From Trichosporon coremiiforme (Eukaryota > Basidiomycota > Tremellomycetes > Trichosporonales > Trichosporonaceae): 64,000 nt of DNA. Made by a program: the position numbers and the translations under genes. Location of the stretch: NCBI GenBank assembly GCA_039545355.1, contig BCJJ01000019.1:845656-909655 (forward strand), read 5' to 3'. A model generated the notes under the pieces. The model did no database searches and was not told the DNA's origin. It saw only the letters and a program-made list of their open reading frames with translations. Positions 44,140 through 54,319 of the stretch are shown here, one piece after another (position 1 is the stretch's first letter; every line of letters starts with the position of its first letter).

Positions 44140-47100
44140 CTAGATCTCTGCCAGCCTCACGAGGTACCGCTCAAACACCTTCTTCCCGTTCGTGAGGTTG
44201 AGCAGCCTCATTCTCTCATTCGCGAGATGTCCCGCATCACTCGCCTGACCAAGCGGGAGATGCACACACGGCACGCCGAACTCCTTCTCGAGCCAGCTCA
44301 TCGTGGGGACGGTGCCACCCTCGCGGATCTTCAACGGGCGACGCTTCCACACGTCCTCGACTGCATTCTCGAGCGCCTTGAAATACGGGTTCTCGAGGGC
44401 TGCGAGCCACCATGATGCCGCATGCGTGATCTTGACGTCGAGGTGGTTCGGGCTCGCCAGGCGCTCGAACTCGTCCCGACAATAAGACGTCAATGCGTCA
44501 ACGATAGCGGACATGTCCTGGTCTGGCACGAGACGCAGGGAAATGTCGGCCGTCACCCGGCGAGGGATGACTGTCTTGTTCTGCGTGCTCCCCGAGGTAC
44601 GGATGTTGGCGATGGAGAAGGACGGTTCGCGCCACACCCTCTCCAGATCCCTTAAGCGTCTTCCGGAAGCGGTGGCGACCGACTCGAGCAGCGCGCGCTC
44701 CTCGTCGCTCTCGGGCCGGACAGAGTCGTAGAACCCGGGCACCTTGAGGCCTCCCGTGTCGCTCAGCTTGGAGAGGAGATTGACCATGTCAAACATGGGC
44801 TCGTGGACTGCGCCTCCCTCCACGCCGGAGTGCACGTCGTCGCGCTGACTCTCAATCGACAGGTTCGCGTATACCACTCCGCGCATGCCATACACGACGC
44901 AGGGGTCTTCTTCGTCGATCCACGTCGAGTTCGAGAGCAGGATGACATCGACATCCCCGATCATCTGCCTGTGTCTGCGCACGGCTGAGGCGAAGCCGCG
45001 ACTGCCTGCTTCCTCCTCACCCTCAATCAGCATGACGAGGTCCACATCCAGCTCTCGTCGCTGCCGCAGAGCCGCCGCCGCACACGCGATGGCCATGATC
45101 GGACCTTTGTTGTCCGTCACACCACGACCATAGAGATACCCGTCCTTCCCTGTCAGATGCCAGGGGTCGCTCGACCACCCCTTCTCACCAACGGGCTGTA
45201 CGTCGTAGTGCCCATAGAAAAGGACACGGCGGCGCGGTTTTTCGCAGGAAGGCTTGTGTCCGCTGAACGTGGCGAGCACAAGCGGGTTCTTTCCCTGGTC
45301 CCCGCTCAGCAGGCAGGACTTGGCGCCGAGCTGTCCCAGGATCTTGTTCAGGAGGTGCGCACCTTGCCGGCACGGCTCCCGATGGAGCTCATCAGACACG
45401 GTCGGGATGGCGACGAGCTTCGACAGGGCGTACAGCATCGTGTCCCCGTCGTCCGCGTCAGAGAGCTCCGTCAGCTCAGGCAGCTTCAAGTCGCGATGCT
45501 CCTCGGGACTCCTCGTTAAACGCGACGGGTGCGCGCGCACGCGCCAGATCTTGACGTAGCTGTCGTTGCCTGCCGTCACGAGGTCAAACGCTCCGTCCCG
45601 GTCGGCCGGCACGATGGCCATGGCGAGCGCCGTACTGTCGTGTGCCCTCAGCGCCGCTGTGCAGTTGAACGCGTCGTCGATGCGGAATATCCGCCCGTCG
45701 CCGGCTCCGCTGTACACGTCTCCCTTCAGAACGGCGAGGCTCAGCACGTCGCTCGAGTGTGCCTCGATTGTCCGGATCCGCGAACCCGTTTCCAGGTCCC
45801 ACACGTCGATCTCGCCGCCCTGCAGTCCTCCGTAAAGCAGCGAGTCGCGGTATGCCAGCGAGAACACGGCTCCCGACAAGCCGACAAACTCCCGCACAAG
45901 CTTCAGCCCGCCGCCCGGCAGGCACTCCCACACCTTGACGTCGCTGTCACCGGAGCCCGAGGCGAGCCACCGCGTGCCGTCCGGTCGCGCAATCATCTGC
46001 AGCGCGTACACGTATCCGTAGTGGGCGTAGAAGAGCGTTGAGTCCGCGTCAACCTCGAACTCGACCACCTCGCCGCCGCGCTTGAAGTAGTCCCCGCCTG
46101 AAGCGCCCGCGGCGGCGGCGGGGGTGCTCGCGCCCTTGCCACAGTTGATCGACCGACTCGGCGTGCATCGTCCCGCTGGCGTGCAGGAGCCAGGCGAGCC
46201 AGGTGTCGATGGCGTGTCAAAGAACGGGCTCGGCTTGTACCGACCACTCCGCTGGCTCGGTGTCGGTGCCGACGGCGGCGGGTGTCCATGATGCTCGTGC
46301 CCTTGTCCGTTGAGTAGGCTCGAGATGTTGCCCTTAACAGCCGTCGGCGCGACGACCGGCCGCGTGCCACGGATGTCTTTGCCGAAGTTGACCCACTCGA
46401 TCGATGTGTTCTGCGCACCGAAGTAGAGCGTGCCGCCTTCTCGGTCGTCCCAGGCCAGGCTGAAGATGTCGCCCGAGGTGTCGTCGCAGGGGTGGATGAT
46501 GTACAGCGGCTCGAACGTCCGCGTTGACCAGATCTGGGCGTCAGCTGAAAGACGATCTCCACGCAGCAGACTTACTCGAACGTCTCCGGCGCTGCTTCCC
46601 GAGATGAGCCAATCCTTCTCCGGAACGACGAGCAGGCACAGCACACTGCCCTCATGACCCAGTAATCGGTACTCCGGCTGGAAGTCACGCCGGCAGAAGA
46701 CGGTGATCTCGTTGTCGCGTCCTTGGCACCCGGCGTAGATGTGGTCCTTGTCGGCACTGAGAGCGAGAACCCTACTCGAGCCCACAGACAGGAGGTGCGA
46801 GTGGGTCGGCGAGTCCGTCAGGACCTGACGGGTGAGCGAGTCGGCTATTTTGGTTGAGATGGTTGCGGGATCGGGGCCGTTGCAGAAAGTCGGGAGTCGT
46901 AGATATAAACATGATGAACGTGACAGGTCGACGGTCGGTGTCCACGTCGTTATCGCAAGATCGACCAGAAACGACGACAAGAGCGAGCGCACAAAAGAAG
47001 CAATGCGTGTCAGCACCGGGTCCAGCAGGTGTGATCGGCCGCCGTCTAGCCCGATCGAGCCGACGTGCGACCTCTTGTACGCGGTACTCACTCTTCATTG

Positions 47101-47173
47101 TCTCGAGAGGGATGCCGTGGCTGGCGATGGGGCTCAAGCTCCCGGCGGCAGGAGACTTGGATCCAGACGCCAT
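44140..47173 (-). CDS. DUG2: DUG2-type WD40 / M20 peptidase of glutathione degradation
   Basis: Three exons, 47173-47092, 46844-46576 and 46533-44140, with introns of 247 and 42 nt; 914 aa. The N-terminal half is a WD40 propeller (RLLGHEGSVLCLLVVPEKDW, GTRWLASGSGDSDVKVWECL, TAGNDSYVKIWRVR). The C-terminal half is an M20 metallopeptidase: LFYGHYDVQPVG (His and Asp ligands), YGRGVTDNKGPIMAI, and LIEGEEEAGSRGF (catalytic Glu pair). WD40 fused to M20 is unique to Dug2, which with Dug3 forms the cytosolic complex that hydrolyses glutathione. The 42-nt second intron is a multiple of three with no stop, so a naive translation adds 14 false residues; GTAAGT and GCTGACGCCCAG mark its ends. The first intron was placed by phase and is less certain. 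Confidence 0.92.
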
Positions 47174-47585
47174 CTTCACAGCCGCTAGTCGGTCGGTCGT
47201 GAGAGGACTGGATCGTAAGTCGAATTCGGTCAAGTGTGCGAACGCGACGGTTCAAAAGATACCAGCTGTTACGCCACCTGAGAGCGGTGCCTTGTGGTCG
47301 CCTGACTTGTGATTCTTCTTAGCCAACGAGAACGCAACACCCTGCTGACTGTCGAAGTGCTGGTAGTGGTCACTGGTGTTCAAGTGTCGAGTGCGGAGTC
47401 GAGTGTCTGACATCAGCATCGATCCGAAACCTCGATCTTAACAGGATGACCCTCTATGGGCAATCTCGATTGCATCACGCCATGCACTTGACCCGTCAAT
47501 AAGCGCTGGGCCAGGCATTGGCCACCCAGCCAATCTCCCTCCCGCAATACAAGCTCAATGCATACACAACACTTCTTCCTCACTC
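47174..47585. other. spacer between DUG2 and SGT1
   Basis: 412 bp upstream of DUG2 and downstream of SGT1, both on the minus strand. It should hold the SGT1 3' end and the DUG2 promoter. No other gene is seen. Confidence 0.5.
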
Positions 47586-48367
47586 CTACATCTTCATCTC
47601 GTACATGCCCTCGGGCGGGCGCGTCGGCGTCTTCTCTGCATGTCAGCTCACGGCAATCCATCCAAGCTCACCCTTGCCGATCTGGCTCCAGTCGGTGGAC
47701 AGCGTCGTGCCTCCACTTTCCGTGAAGCTCTTGATCATGGCGCGCTTCGTGTCCTCGTCCGCATTCGCGTAGATGCCCGAGAAGAGCTTCTGAAGCGCCG
47801 CGTCGCCGCCCGCGTTCGGGTCCTTCGAGTCGTCATCCTCCTCCAGCTCGGCGTCGACGACCGCGTCCCAGTTCTTGCGGGCGGGCTTCGACGCTGACGG
47901 AGTTGACGGTGTCGCACCCTTGTATCCTGAGCTCAAAGCGGGAGTTGAGGAAGCCGCAGCAGGAAGACTGGAGAGCTTTTCAGATTGGCCAGGGCCAGAA
48001 GACAGCATGGACGGCCACTGAACACCCGGTTCGTCCTTCTTGAGCGTGAGCTCAATCTGATGTCAGCTACGATGCGACTTTTCTAGCTCACTTTCGTTCC
48101 CAGCACCCGTTCACTGCAGTCTCCAGGGGCAATCGCGCCAGCAAGCGGTCCGAGGGTAAATGACTTCGCCTCTGCGTTGTCAAGAGCCGGGAGCGAGACA
48201 TCGACGCTGTGCGTGTGGTAGACAACCTTGACATTCTCGCGAGCCGGCGAGGCGCCGTAGCCTTTCACGTAGATCGAAACGGTGACGTCCGTCGGGGACT
48301 GGTAGAAATCGTGTCTGCGTTTAGTTAAGCTAGACCTTCCTCCGGCTTACCTTGGAACCTCACTCAT
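47586..48367 (-). CDS. SGT1: SGT1 co-chaperone without TPR domain
   Basis: Four exons, 48367-48351, 48314-48092, 48056-47672 and 47635-47586, with introns of 36, 35 and 36 nt; 224 aa. The first exon is 17 nt. The CS domain starts at once (RHDFYQSPTDVTVSIYVKGY to ELTLKKDEPGVQWPSM), followed by a Ser/Ala linker and the SGS domain (KNWDAVVDAELEEDD, ALQKLFSGIYANADEDTKRA, SFTESGGTTLSTDWSQIG, PPEGMYEMKM at the end). SGT1 links Hsp90 (through CS) to Skp1/SCF and kinetochore or receptor clients. The yeast and plant proteins carry an N-terminal TPR domain of about 120 residues that is absent here. The CS domain begins within six residues of the only suitable ATG, so the loss is not a missed exon. Confidence 0.93.
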
Positions 48368-48567
48368 CGTTGTCGTTAACAGAGGGACTGTTGCTGGCGA
48401 GGAAGGTCATCGAAATCGTCATCCCCCCGGACGGCCTCCACCCCGGAACCAAATTCGGATTAGCGCTCGTTGTGTTCCTCACCAGATGAGCACTTGGCAC
48501 CGCCGTCCCTCTGCCCCGGGCTCTGCAGCTTCTAAAAACACCCCCTCGTCGTTACTCGGCCAAAAGC

Positions 48568-48657
48568 TGACTGGAGTGGGATTCGAACCCACGCCCGAAG
48601 ACTGCGAAGCTCCGAAGAACCTGAACACAGCGCCTTAGACCGCTCGGCCATCCAGCC
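48568..48657 (-). tRNA. tRNA-Leu(CAG) with a 12-nt intron
   Basis: On the minus strand the acceptor stem GGCTGGA pairs with TCCAGTC (one G-T pair) and is followed by discriminator A. The D arm is GCCGAGCGGTCTAAGGC, the anticodon stem CTGTG/CGCAG, and the T arm GTGGG-TTCGAAT-CCCAC. The anticodon loop is TTCAGG...T, interrupted after position 37 by TTCTTCGGAGCT; the anticodon is CAG. The variable arm (TCTTCGGGC) has the extra length of leucine tRNA. TTTT at 48562-48565 can end Pol III transcription. It reads CUG as leucine. Confidence 0.93.
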
Positions 48658-49410
48658 AATGTTGGACACGTGACATGCCACAAGGGCCTGCGCCCCGGCG
48701 CCCCTACGCCCCGTGTCTTCGCATCCGTCGGAAAGCTAGCTCTGTGTATCACAAGAAAGGAAAAATGAACTGCTGCGTGAAGTTGAAGAGCTCGATCTTT
48801 GAGCTGAGATAAAGGCGCCCTTTGTTATAGAGGAGGAAGCCTCGACAGTGACAGCCACAAAGGACTGCAAGGGCAGCGTGGAGGCGAGCTCAACTGCCCG
48901 ATCAACCTGCCATACCTGAGTGTAGCCTCCCTTTCCTATGGTTCAGACAGGCGGGCAAACGCTCCTGTGATGCCCCAGAATTGACGTGCAATCGCTCACG
49001 GTGGGCAGGCATCTCAGGATGGAAGTGCGGGGTCGCGCTATGGGGTGATAAGTGCGCTGGATGGCGTGATGAAGGTTGCACTCCCGGAGGCACCTGACGC
49101 CGATCAGTCTAAAGTGAGCGGCCCCGCATCAGATAACAGCGAGCTGCTATCAGATAACATAAACTCTGCAGACTGTTGACTGCACAAGCTCAATCGCTCT
49201 CGCTGTTCTCAGTATCAACAACCAAACCAAACGGTCAACACGAAGACGGCTTCGGTAGGCACAAGGCCGTCGGCTTTGACCGAGATGGACCCTGGATGCT
49301 TGATAAGACGGGAAATGCTTCAGCGTCATGAAGCGGACATTCCAGGATCCACATCCTATGTTTGAACTTTTCTCATCAGCCCTCGCATCCTCTCACACTA
49401 GAAGACCACC
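48658..49410. other. spacer between tRNA-Leu and the aminotransferase gene
   Basis: About 750 bp with no coding frame of substance. A direct repeat CAGATAACA(G/T) occurs at about 49131 and 49150. Confidence 0.45.
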
Positions 49411-51156
49411 ATGGACACTGTCCCGCTCACCGCCTCGTCCGGCTTCGAGGGGCGCTCCGCCTCGCTCCCGAAGGCGAAGGACATGAGCCACCATATCAAC
49501 CAGATCACCAAGAACCGGAGCCCGATGGCGCTGAAGGAGCTGTACCGCTACGCGAGCCAGCCTGGCATGCAGGCGTTCGCGGGTGGCATCCCGTCGCCGG
49601 AGCTGTTCCCGTTTGAAACCCTTTCCGCCGAGATCCAGCGCTTCGACGCGCTGCCGCTTGAGCGCCCGCGTGTGCCGACCAAGCCGAAGAAAACGCTCAT
49701 GGAGTGGCTGTTCGGCGGCAACCTGCAGTTCACGATCCCGAAGTACGCCAGCGACCCGACTGATCCAATGGCAATCCAGCTAGCAACGTCGCTGCAGTAC
49801 CAGGCTGCGACTGGTCCGCCGGCGCTGCCCAAGTTCCTCCGTGAATACGTTGAAAAGGTGTACCAGCCAGGCTATGCGGACTGGGATGTGCTCGTCGATG
49901 TCGGCGCGACGGACGGATTCGGCAAGGCGTTCAACATGCTGCTGAACATGGGCGACGCGGTGCTCGTCGAGGAGTGGTCGTATCCGGGCGCAATGAACGC
50001 GTACATGCCATTCGAGGTCGAGCGCGTCGCCGTGCGCATGGATGGCGAGGGCGTGCGCCCCGACCACCTCGAGGACATCCTCGCGAACTGGGACCAGCGC
50101 ACTGAGGGCCGCCCCCGTCCCCGCGTGTTCTACACCGTGCCGACGGGCCAGAACCCGACTGGAGCCACGATGTGGCACCAGCGTAAGAAGGAGGTGTACG
50201 CCATTTGCCAGAAGTATGACGTCGTCATCATCGAGGATGACCCCTACTTCACCCTCCACTGCGGAGAGTACCACCCGCCGGGGAAGAAGCTGGCGCCGCT
50301 CGTGCAACGCTCCATCGAGGAGCAGAAGAAGGAGGGTAAGAAGGGCAACCAGGCGTTCATCGACGCGCTCCCGCCCTCGTACCTTCGCTTCGACACTGAC
50401 GGTCGTGTTATCCGCCTCGACGTAAGTTCCAGTACTTGACTTAGCTGACGACAGACCTTTTCGAAGACATCATGCCCCGGCTCGCGCCTGGGATGGTTCA
50501 CGTCCTCGCCTCTGTTTATCGAGCGCCTGACGCGCGTGTCCGAGGCGAGCACGCAGGCGCCGAGCGGCTTCGCGACCGCGCTGACGACGACAATGCTGAC
50601 GACATGGGGCTTTGACGGTTACATCCGGTGGCTGCGCGGTATCAAGGCTACGTACCAGCAGCGGCGTGACTGGATGGTTGACGCTCTGGGCCACGCATTC
50701 CACCTCGAGCTTGACGGCGACTCAGGCTTCAATCCCCTCGTCGCCGAGACGCAGTTCGGCCGCGCTGTCACTGGCTACGCGCGCCCCGTCGCTGGCTCGG
50801 CGCAGGCGCAGTGGGACGAGAAGCGCGGCGCGAGCTCCGCCCTCGGTCACCCGCTCATCAGCTTCATCCCGCCCTCCGCGGGCATGTTCGTCTTCGTCGG
50901 CGTGCACCTCACCCACCACCCCGAATACGAGCGCCTCGGGGACGAGGTTCTGATGCGGAAGCTTTGGAAGCGCCTTGCCGAGCACCTCGTCCTGTTCGCA
51001 CCTGGATGGGCATTCGACTCGTGCGGCGTGCACGACATTGGCGGCAAGGGCATGGGTTACTTCCGCCTGTCGTTCTCGATCCTGCCGTACGAGACGATGC
51101 AGAGCGGCATGGTCACGTTCGCCAAGGTGTTGACCGAGTTCATGCACGGCAAGTAG
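49411..51156 (+). CDS. ARO8: aromatic amino acid / kynurenine aminotransferase, ARO8 type
   Basis: Two exons, 49411-50421 and 50455-51156, with a 33-nt intron; 570 aa. It is a fold-I PLP aminotransferase: SPMALKELYRYASQPGMQAF and GGIPSPELFPF at the N-terminus, VDVGATDGFGKAFNMLL, FYTVPTGQNPTGATM, VVIIEDDPYFTL (Asp and Tyr that hold the PLP ring), TFSKTSCPGSRLGW (Schiff-base Lys and phosphate-binding Arg, just after the intron) and YFRLSFS (substrate-carboxylate Arg). Length and motif spacing match yeast Aro8/Aro9 and fungal 2-aminoadipate or kynurenine aminotransferases. The enzyme swaps amino groups between Phe/Tyr/Trp (or aminoadipate, kynurenine) and 2-oxoglutarate. The exact substrate cannot be fixed. 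It converges with NOP14, 77 bp apart, so their 3' ends probably overlap. Confidence 0.9.
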
Positions 51157-51233
51157 TGTTGTGTGGTGGAATGAAAAATGCAAATACATCTGTAGATATG
51201 CCCGGAGTACAGCGTTGTCTATGAATGGTGTGG

Positions 51234-54072
51234 CTAGCCACGGCGGCGCTTTTCGCGCTTCTTCTCCTTCTCCATCTGCTTCTCCTCTGCGCGCTCGTCG
51301 TTGAGCCCGCCGACGGCCTTGCGCATCTTGGCGTTGTACTCGGCGTCCTTGGCGGCCTGCTCGCGCGCCTTCTCGGCCGCCAGGAAGCGGTTGTCCTTGC
51401 GCAGCTCGCGCATCGCGCCCTTCTTCTCCTTCTTGTACTGCGCCTTGAGCTTGGCGACCGCGTTGCGCTCGACGTCCGGATCGTAGTGCTTGCCGGGGGC
51501 GAAGTCGGCCTCGAATTTGGGCGCGTACGTCGCGATCGGCACAGGCTTGTGGTCCTGCAGCATGAGGGGTGCACGAGCCTGCTTCGCGAACATGAGCTGC
51601 TTGCCCAGCTGTGTCGTTGCAGTCTCGATCTGCGCCTTCAGCGCGGCAGCAAGCTTGGCGAGGCGGATCTCAGTCATGAGCGCGTGCAGCGGCGTGAACA
51701 GCTCGATGTAGCCGGGGTTCTCGGACGACATCGTCGAGAGCGTCGAGATGAGGCCGAGAGCGACAGCAACGAGGTCGCTCTTGACCAGCTCGTTGTCCTC
51801 AGTGAGCGCAGCGGCAAGCTTGGCGGGCCTGTTCGGCTCGGCTCCGGTCTTCATCGTGATGTCGCACGCGAGAAGGTCCGGGAATGAAGTGCACTTGCCA
51901 GCCGCCTTCTTGCGTGGAAGCAGGGCGAGGAGCGAGTTGGCAATAAAGTTGACGGCTTCCGGTACCATACGCTTAGACTGAGCCTCGTACTGCGTGATAA
52001 CGGAGGAGAGGAAGAGACCAGAGGCAACATCCCGCGTGGAGCGGATGCGCGACTGGCTAAGGTACTGGCCGATGAGGAGCTCGGCAGCCTGGGCGACCGG
52101 GTGCGAGAAGTCACTCGTGGACCAGAGCGTGCCGATGAGACGGAGGATGATGAGCTCGGCGGCGCCCGGCAGCGTCTTCGAGTCCGGGGACGCCGGTCCC
52201 TTCGCGAGTCCACGCTGCAGGTTCTTCTGCATCAGCGTGAGCTTGGCAAGGAACTGGTGGGCGGCGGCGATCGGGTTCAGCTTGACGAGAGCGGCGAGGT
52301 GGGGGTTGAGCGACGAGATGGAGTCGAATGGCGGCTCGTCCTCGGAAGCGAGGATAAGGATGTAGTCGAGGAGAACGCCGAGGAAGTCCTGCAGCTTCTC
52401 CTTGTTACCCTGGGCGAGCGACGGGTGGTGGATGGCACGGATACGGGTGACGACAATCGGGAGCGCACTGCTGTCCAGGCCCTCAAGGCACTCCTCGAAC
52501 TCCTCGACGGTTGCAGGGCACGGGAAGGTATAGGGGATCTCCTTCACAGCAGGAGCCTTAGCCTTGCCCTTACCCTTATCCTTGCGCTTCTTGGGAAGCT
52601 CGTCCTCGCTCTCCTCGTCCGACTCCTCCTCGGCATCGCTGTCCAGGTCCTCCATGTCGGACCCGGCAAACTCTCCAGCGTCCGAGTCGCTCGCCTCGCC
52701 GTCGACGTCAACATCTCCGTCCTCCTCGTCATCGCTACCGTCCTCGTCAGAGTCGCCCTCCTCGGAGCCAGACTCAGAGTCAGAGGGAACATCCTGCTCG
52801 ATCGCTTCTCTCGTGATACCCTTTCCGAGCAGGGAGATGCCACCATCTTCGTCGACATCCCCCATGAAGTCATCTCCCAGGTCGTCAGCCTCCGGAGCGC
52901 GGTCACCCTTGCGGCGCTTGTTGGACGGTCCATCCTCGTCCTCAGAGTCCTCGCCGCGCATACGGCGGAGACGCTTAGCCTCAGCCGCTTCAAGACGCTC
53001 CTTCTCCTCCATCGCCTGTTCCTCCTCGGTCTTCGTGCGGTCCTTCGGCTTGGCACGAGCGTCGAAGGCGAGTGATCGGACGAACTGGTCGTAGCCGTCG
53101 TCGTTGATCTCGTCAGCCATGGCGGGGGCAGTGCGCTGGGTACCGGGAAGCTGAACCTCAGGCTTGATGGTCGCGGTACCGCCGGCAATAAGGGCGCGGA
53201 TGTCGTCGAGGTTCTCGTCAAGCTCTTCACGCATCTCAGCGTCCGCCTCCTTCTCCCTCTGGCGCTCCATCTTGTACTCCTTGCTCTTGGCGATAATCTC
53301 GGACATGACCTCCTGCTTCGTCTTCTTGCGCTCAGGCTGTAATGTCAGCTCAACTCCGCATGAGGTATAGCTCACCATCTCCTCGTCCTCATCCTCGTCG
53401 CCGAAGCCACCAAAGTGGTTGCGCATGACTTGTCGACGGTCGATAGCGCCGTTGGTCTCCTCCTCGTCATCCTCGCCGAAGCCTTGAGCGACGAAGTCAT
53501 CACCCGGAAGGTCCATAACACTTCGTCCGCCGTGCGTAAGACCGCCGAGAGCGAATCCATCGTCATCATCGCCGAACAGGTTGTCGTCGTCCTCAAGGTT
53601 GAACATTCCCTTCTTGCCCTGGCCACGCTGCCTTTCCCGCGTGTAACGCTCAAGCATGCGGTCCTCCAAAGACATCGTCGGGTCCGATTCACCGAAACGG
53701 CGGTCACGGAAGGTTCCCGTGTGGTCCTTCAGGTTGTGCTCCTGCAGGAGGGTCTGGCGACGCTACACGTTAGCTACACTTCCTGGACAAAAAGCTCACC
53801 TGCTCGATACCGGCCTGCCTGCTGGCGGCGGGGCGACCAACAACACCCTTGAGGTTACGACCTCCAACATCGTGCTTCGTCTTCGTCTCGCGTTCGTCAA
53901 ACTTGTTGAACTTGGCTCGGATCTCGTCGAGCTTGGCGGCCTTCTTCGCGCGATCGACGTCCTGGGACTTGCCGCCCTTCTTCTTCTTCAAGTCCTTCTT
54001 TCCGCCGGATTTCCGGTTCAGTCCAGCGGAGTTGAGCGCAGCCTTGAGCTGCTGCAGCTGGGACGGAGCCAT
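51234..54072 (-). CDS. NOP14: nucleolar SSU processome protein NOP14
   Basis: Four exons are not needed; three suffice: 54072-53800, 53762-53376 and 53336-51234, with introns of 37 and 39 nt; 920 aa. The N-terminus is basic (GKKDLKKKKGGKSQD), followed by FDERETKTKHDVGGRNLKG and RDRRFGESDPTMSLEDRMLE, the NOP14 signature region. Acidic tracts dominate the middle (about residues 360-480), and the C-terminal half is alpha-helical, ending in a Lys/Arg-rich tail. NOP14 works with Emg1 and Noc4 in 18S rRNA processing and 40S assembly in the nucleolus. The 39-nt second intron is in frame and stop-free (donor GTGAGC, GCTGAC branch), so it adds 13 false residues in a plain translation. NOP14 and VPS34 diverge from a 247-bp promoter. 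Confidence 0.93.
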
Positions 54073-54319
54073 GCTGTCGTATGTGTTGTGGGGCTGGAGC
54101 GAAGCTGTAGGCAACAACAAGCCAGTCGCTCAACTTTTGAGGTGGAGGCGGTTCGGCACCGGTTGTAGGTGTCAATTTTTGGTGATGATGATACGGAGAT
54201 GCGGTGATACTCCGCCCACGCTCGACGTCACTCGCCATAGATGCCGACCTGGTCCATCAATCGCGCCTGTTGACATCTTATCTATACTCGTATCTCAGTC
54301 AGCACAGCAACACGGGATA

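Noticed and set aside
52101..53075. 324-codon plus-strand frame opposite NOP14
   Set aside because: Leu/Val/Arg-rich shadow of acidic Glu/Asp codons on the minus strand; it only looks hydrophobic because it is the complement of GAG/GAC runs.
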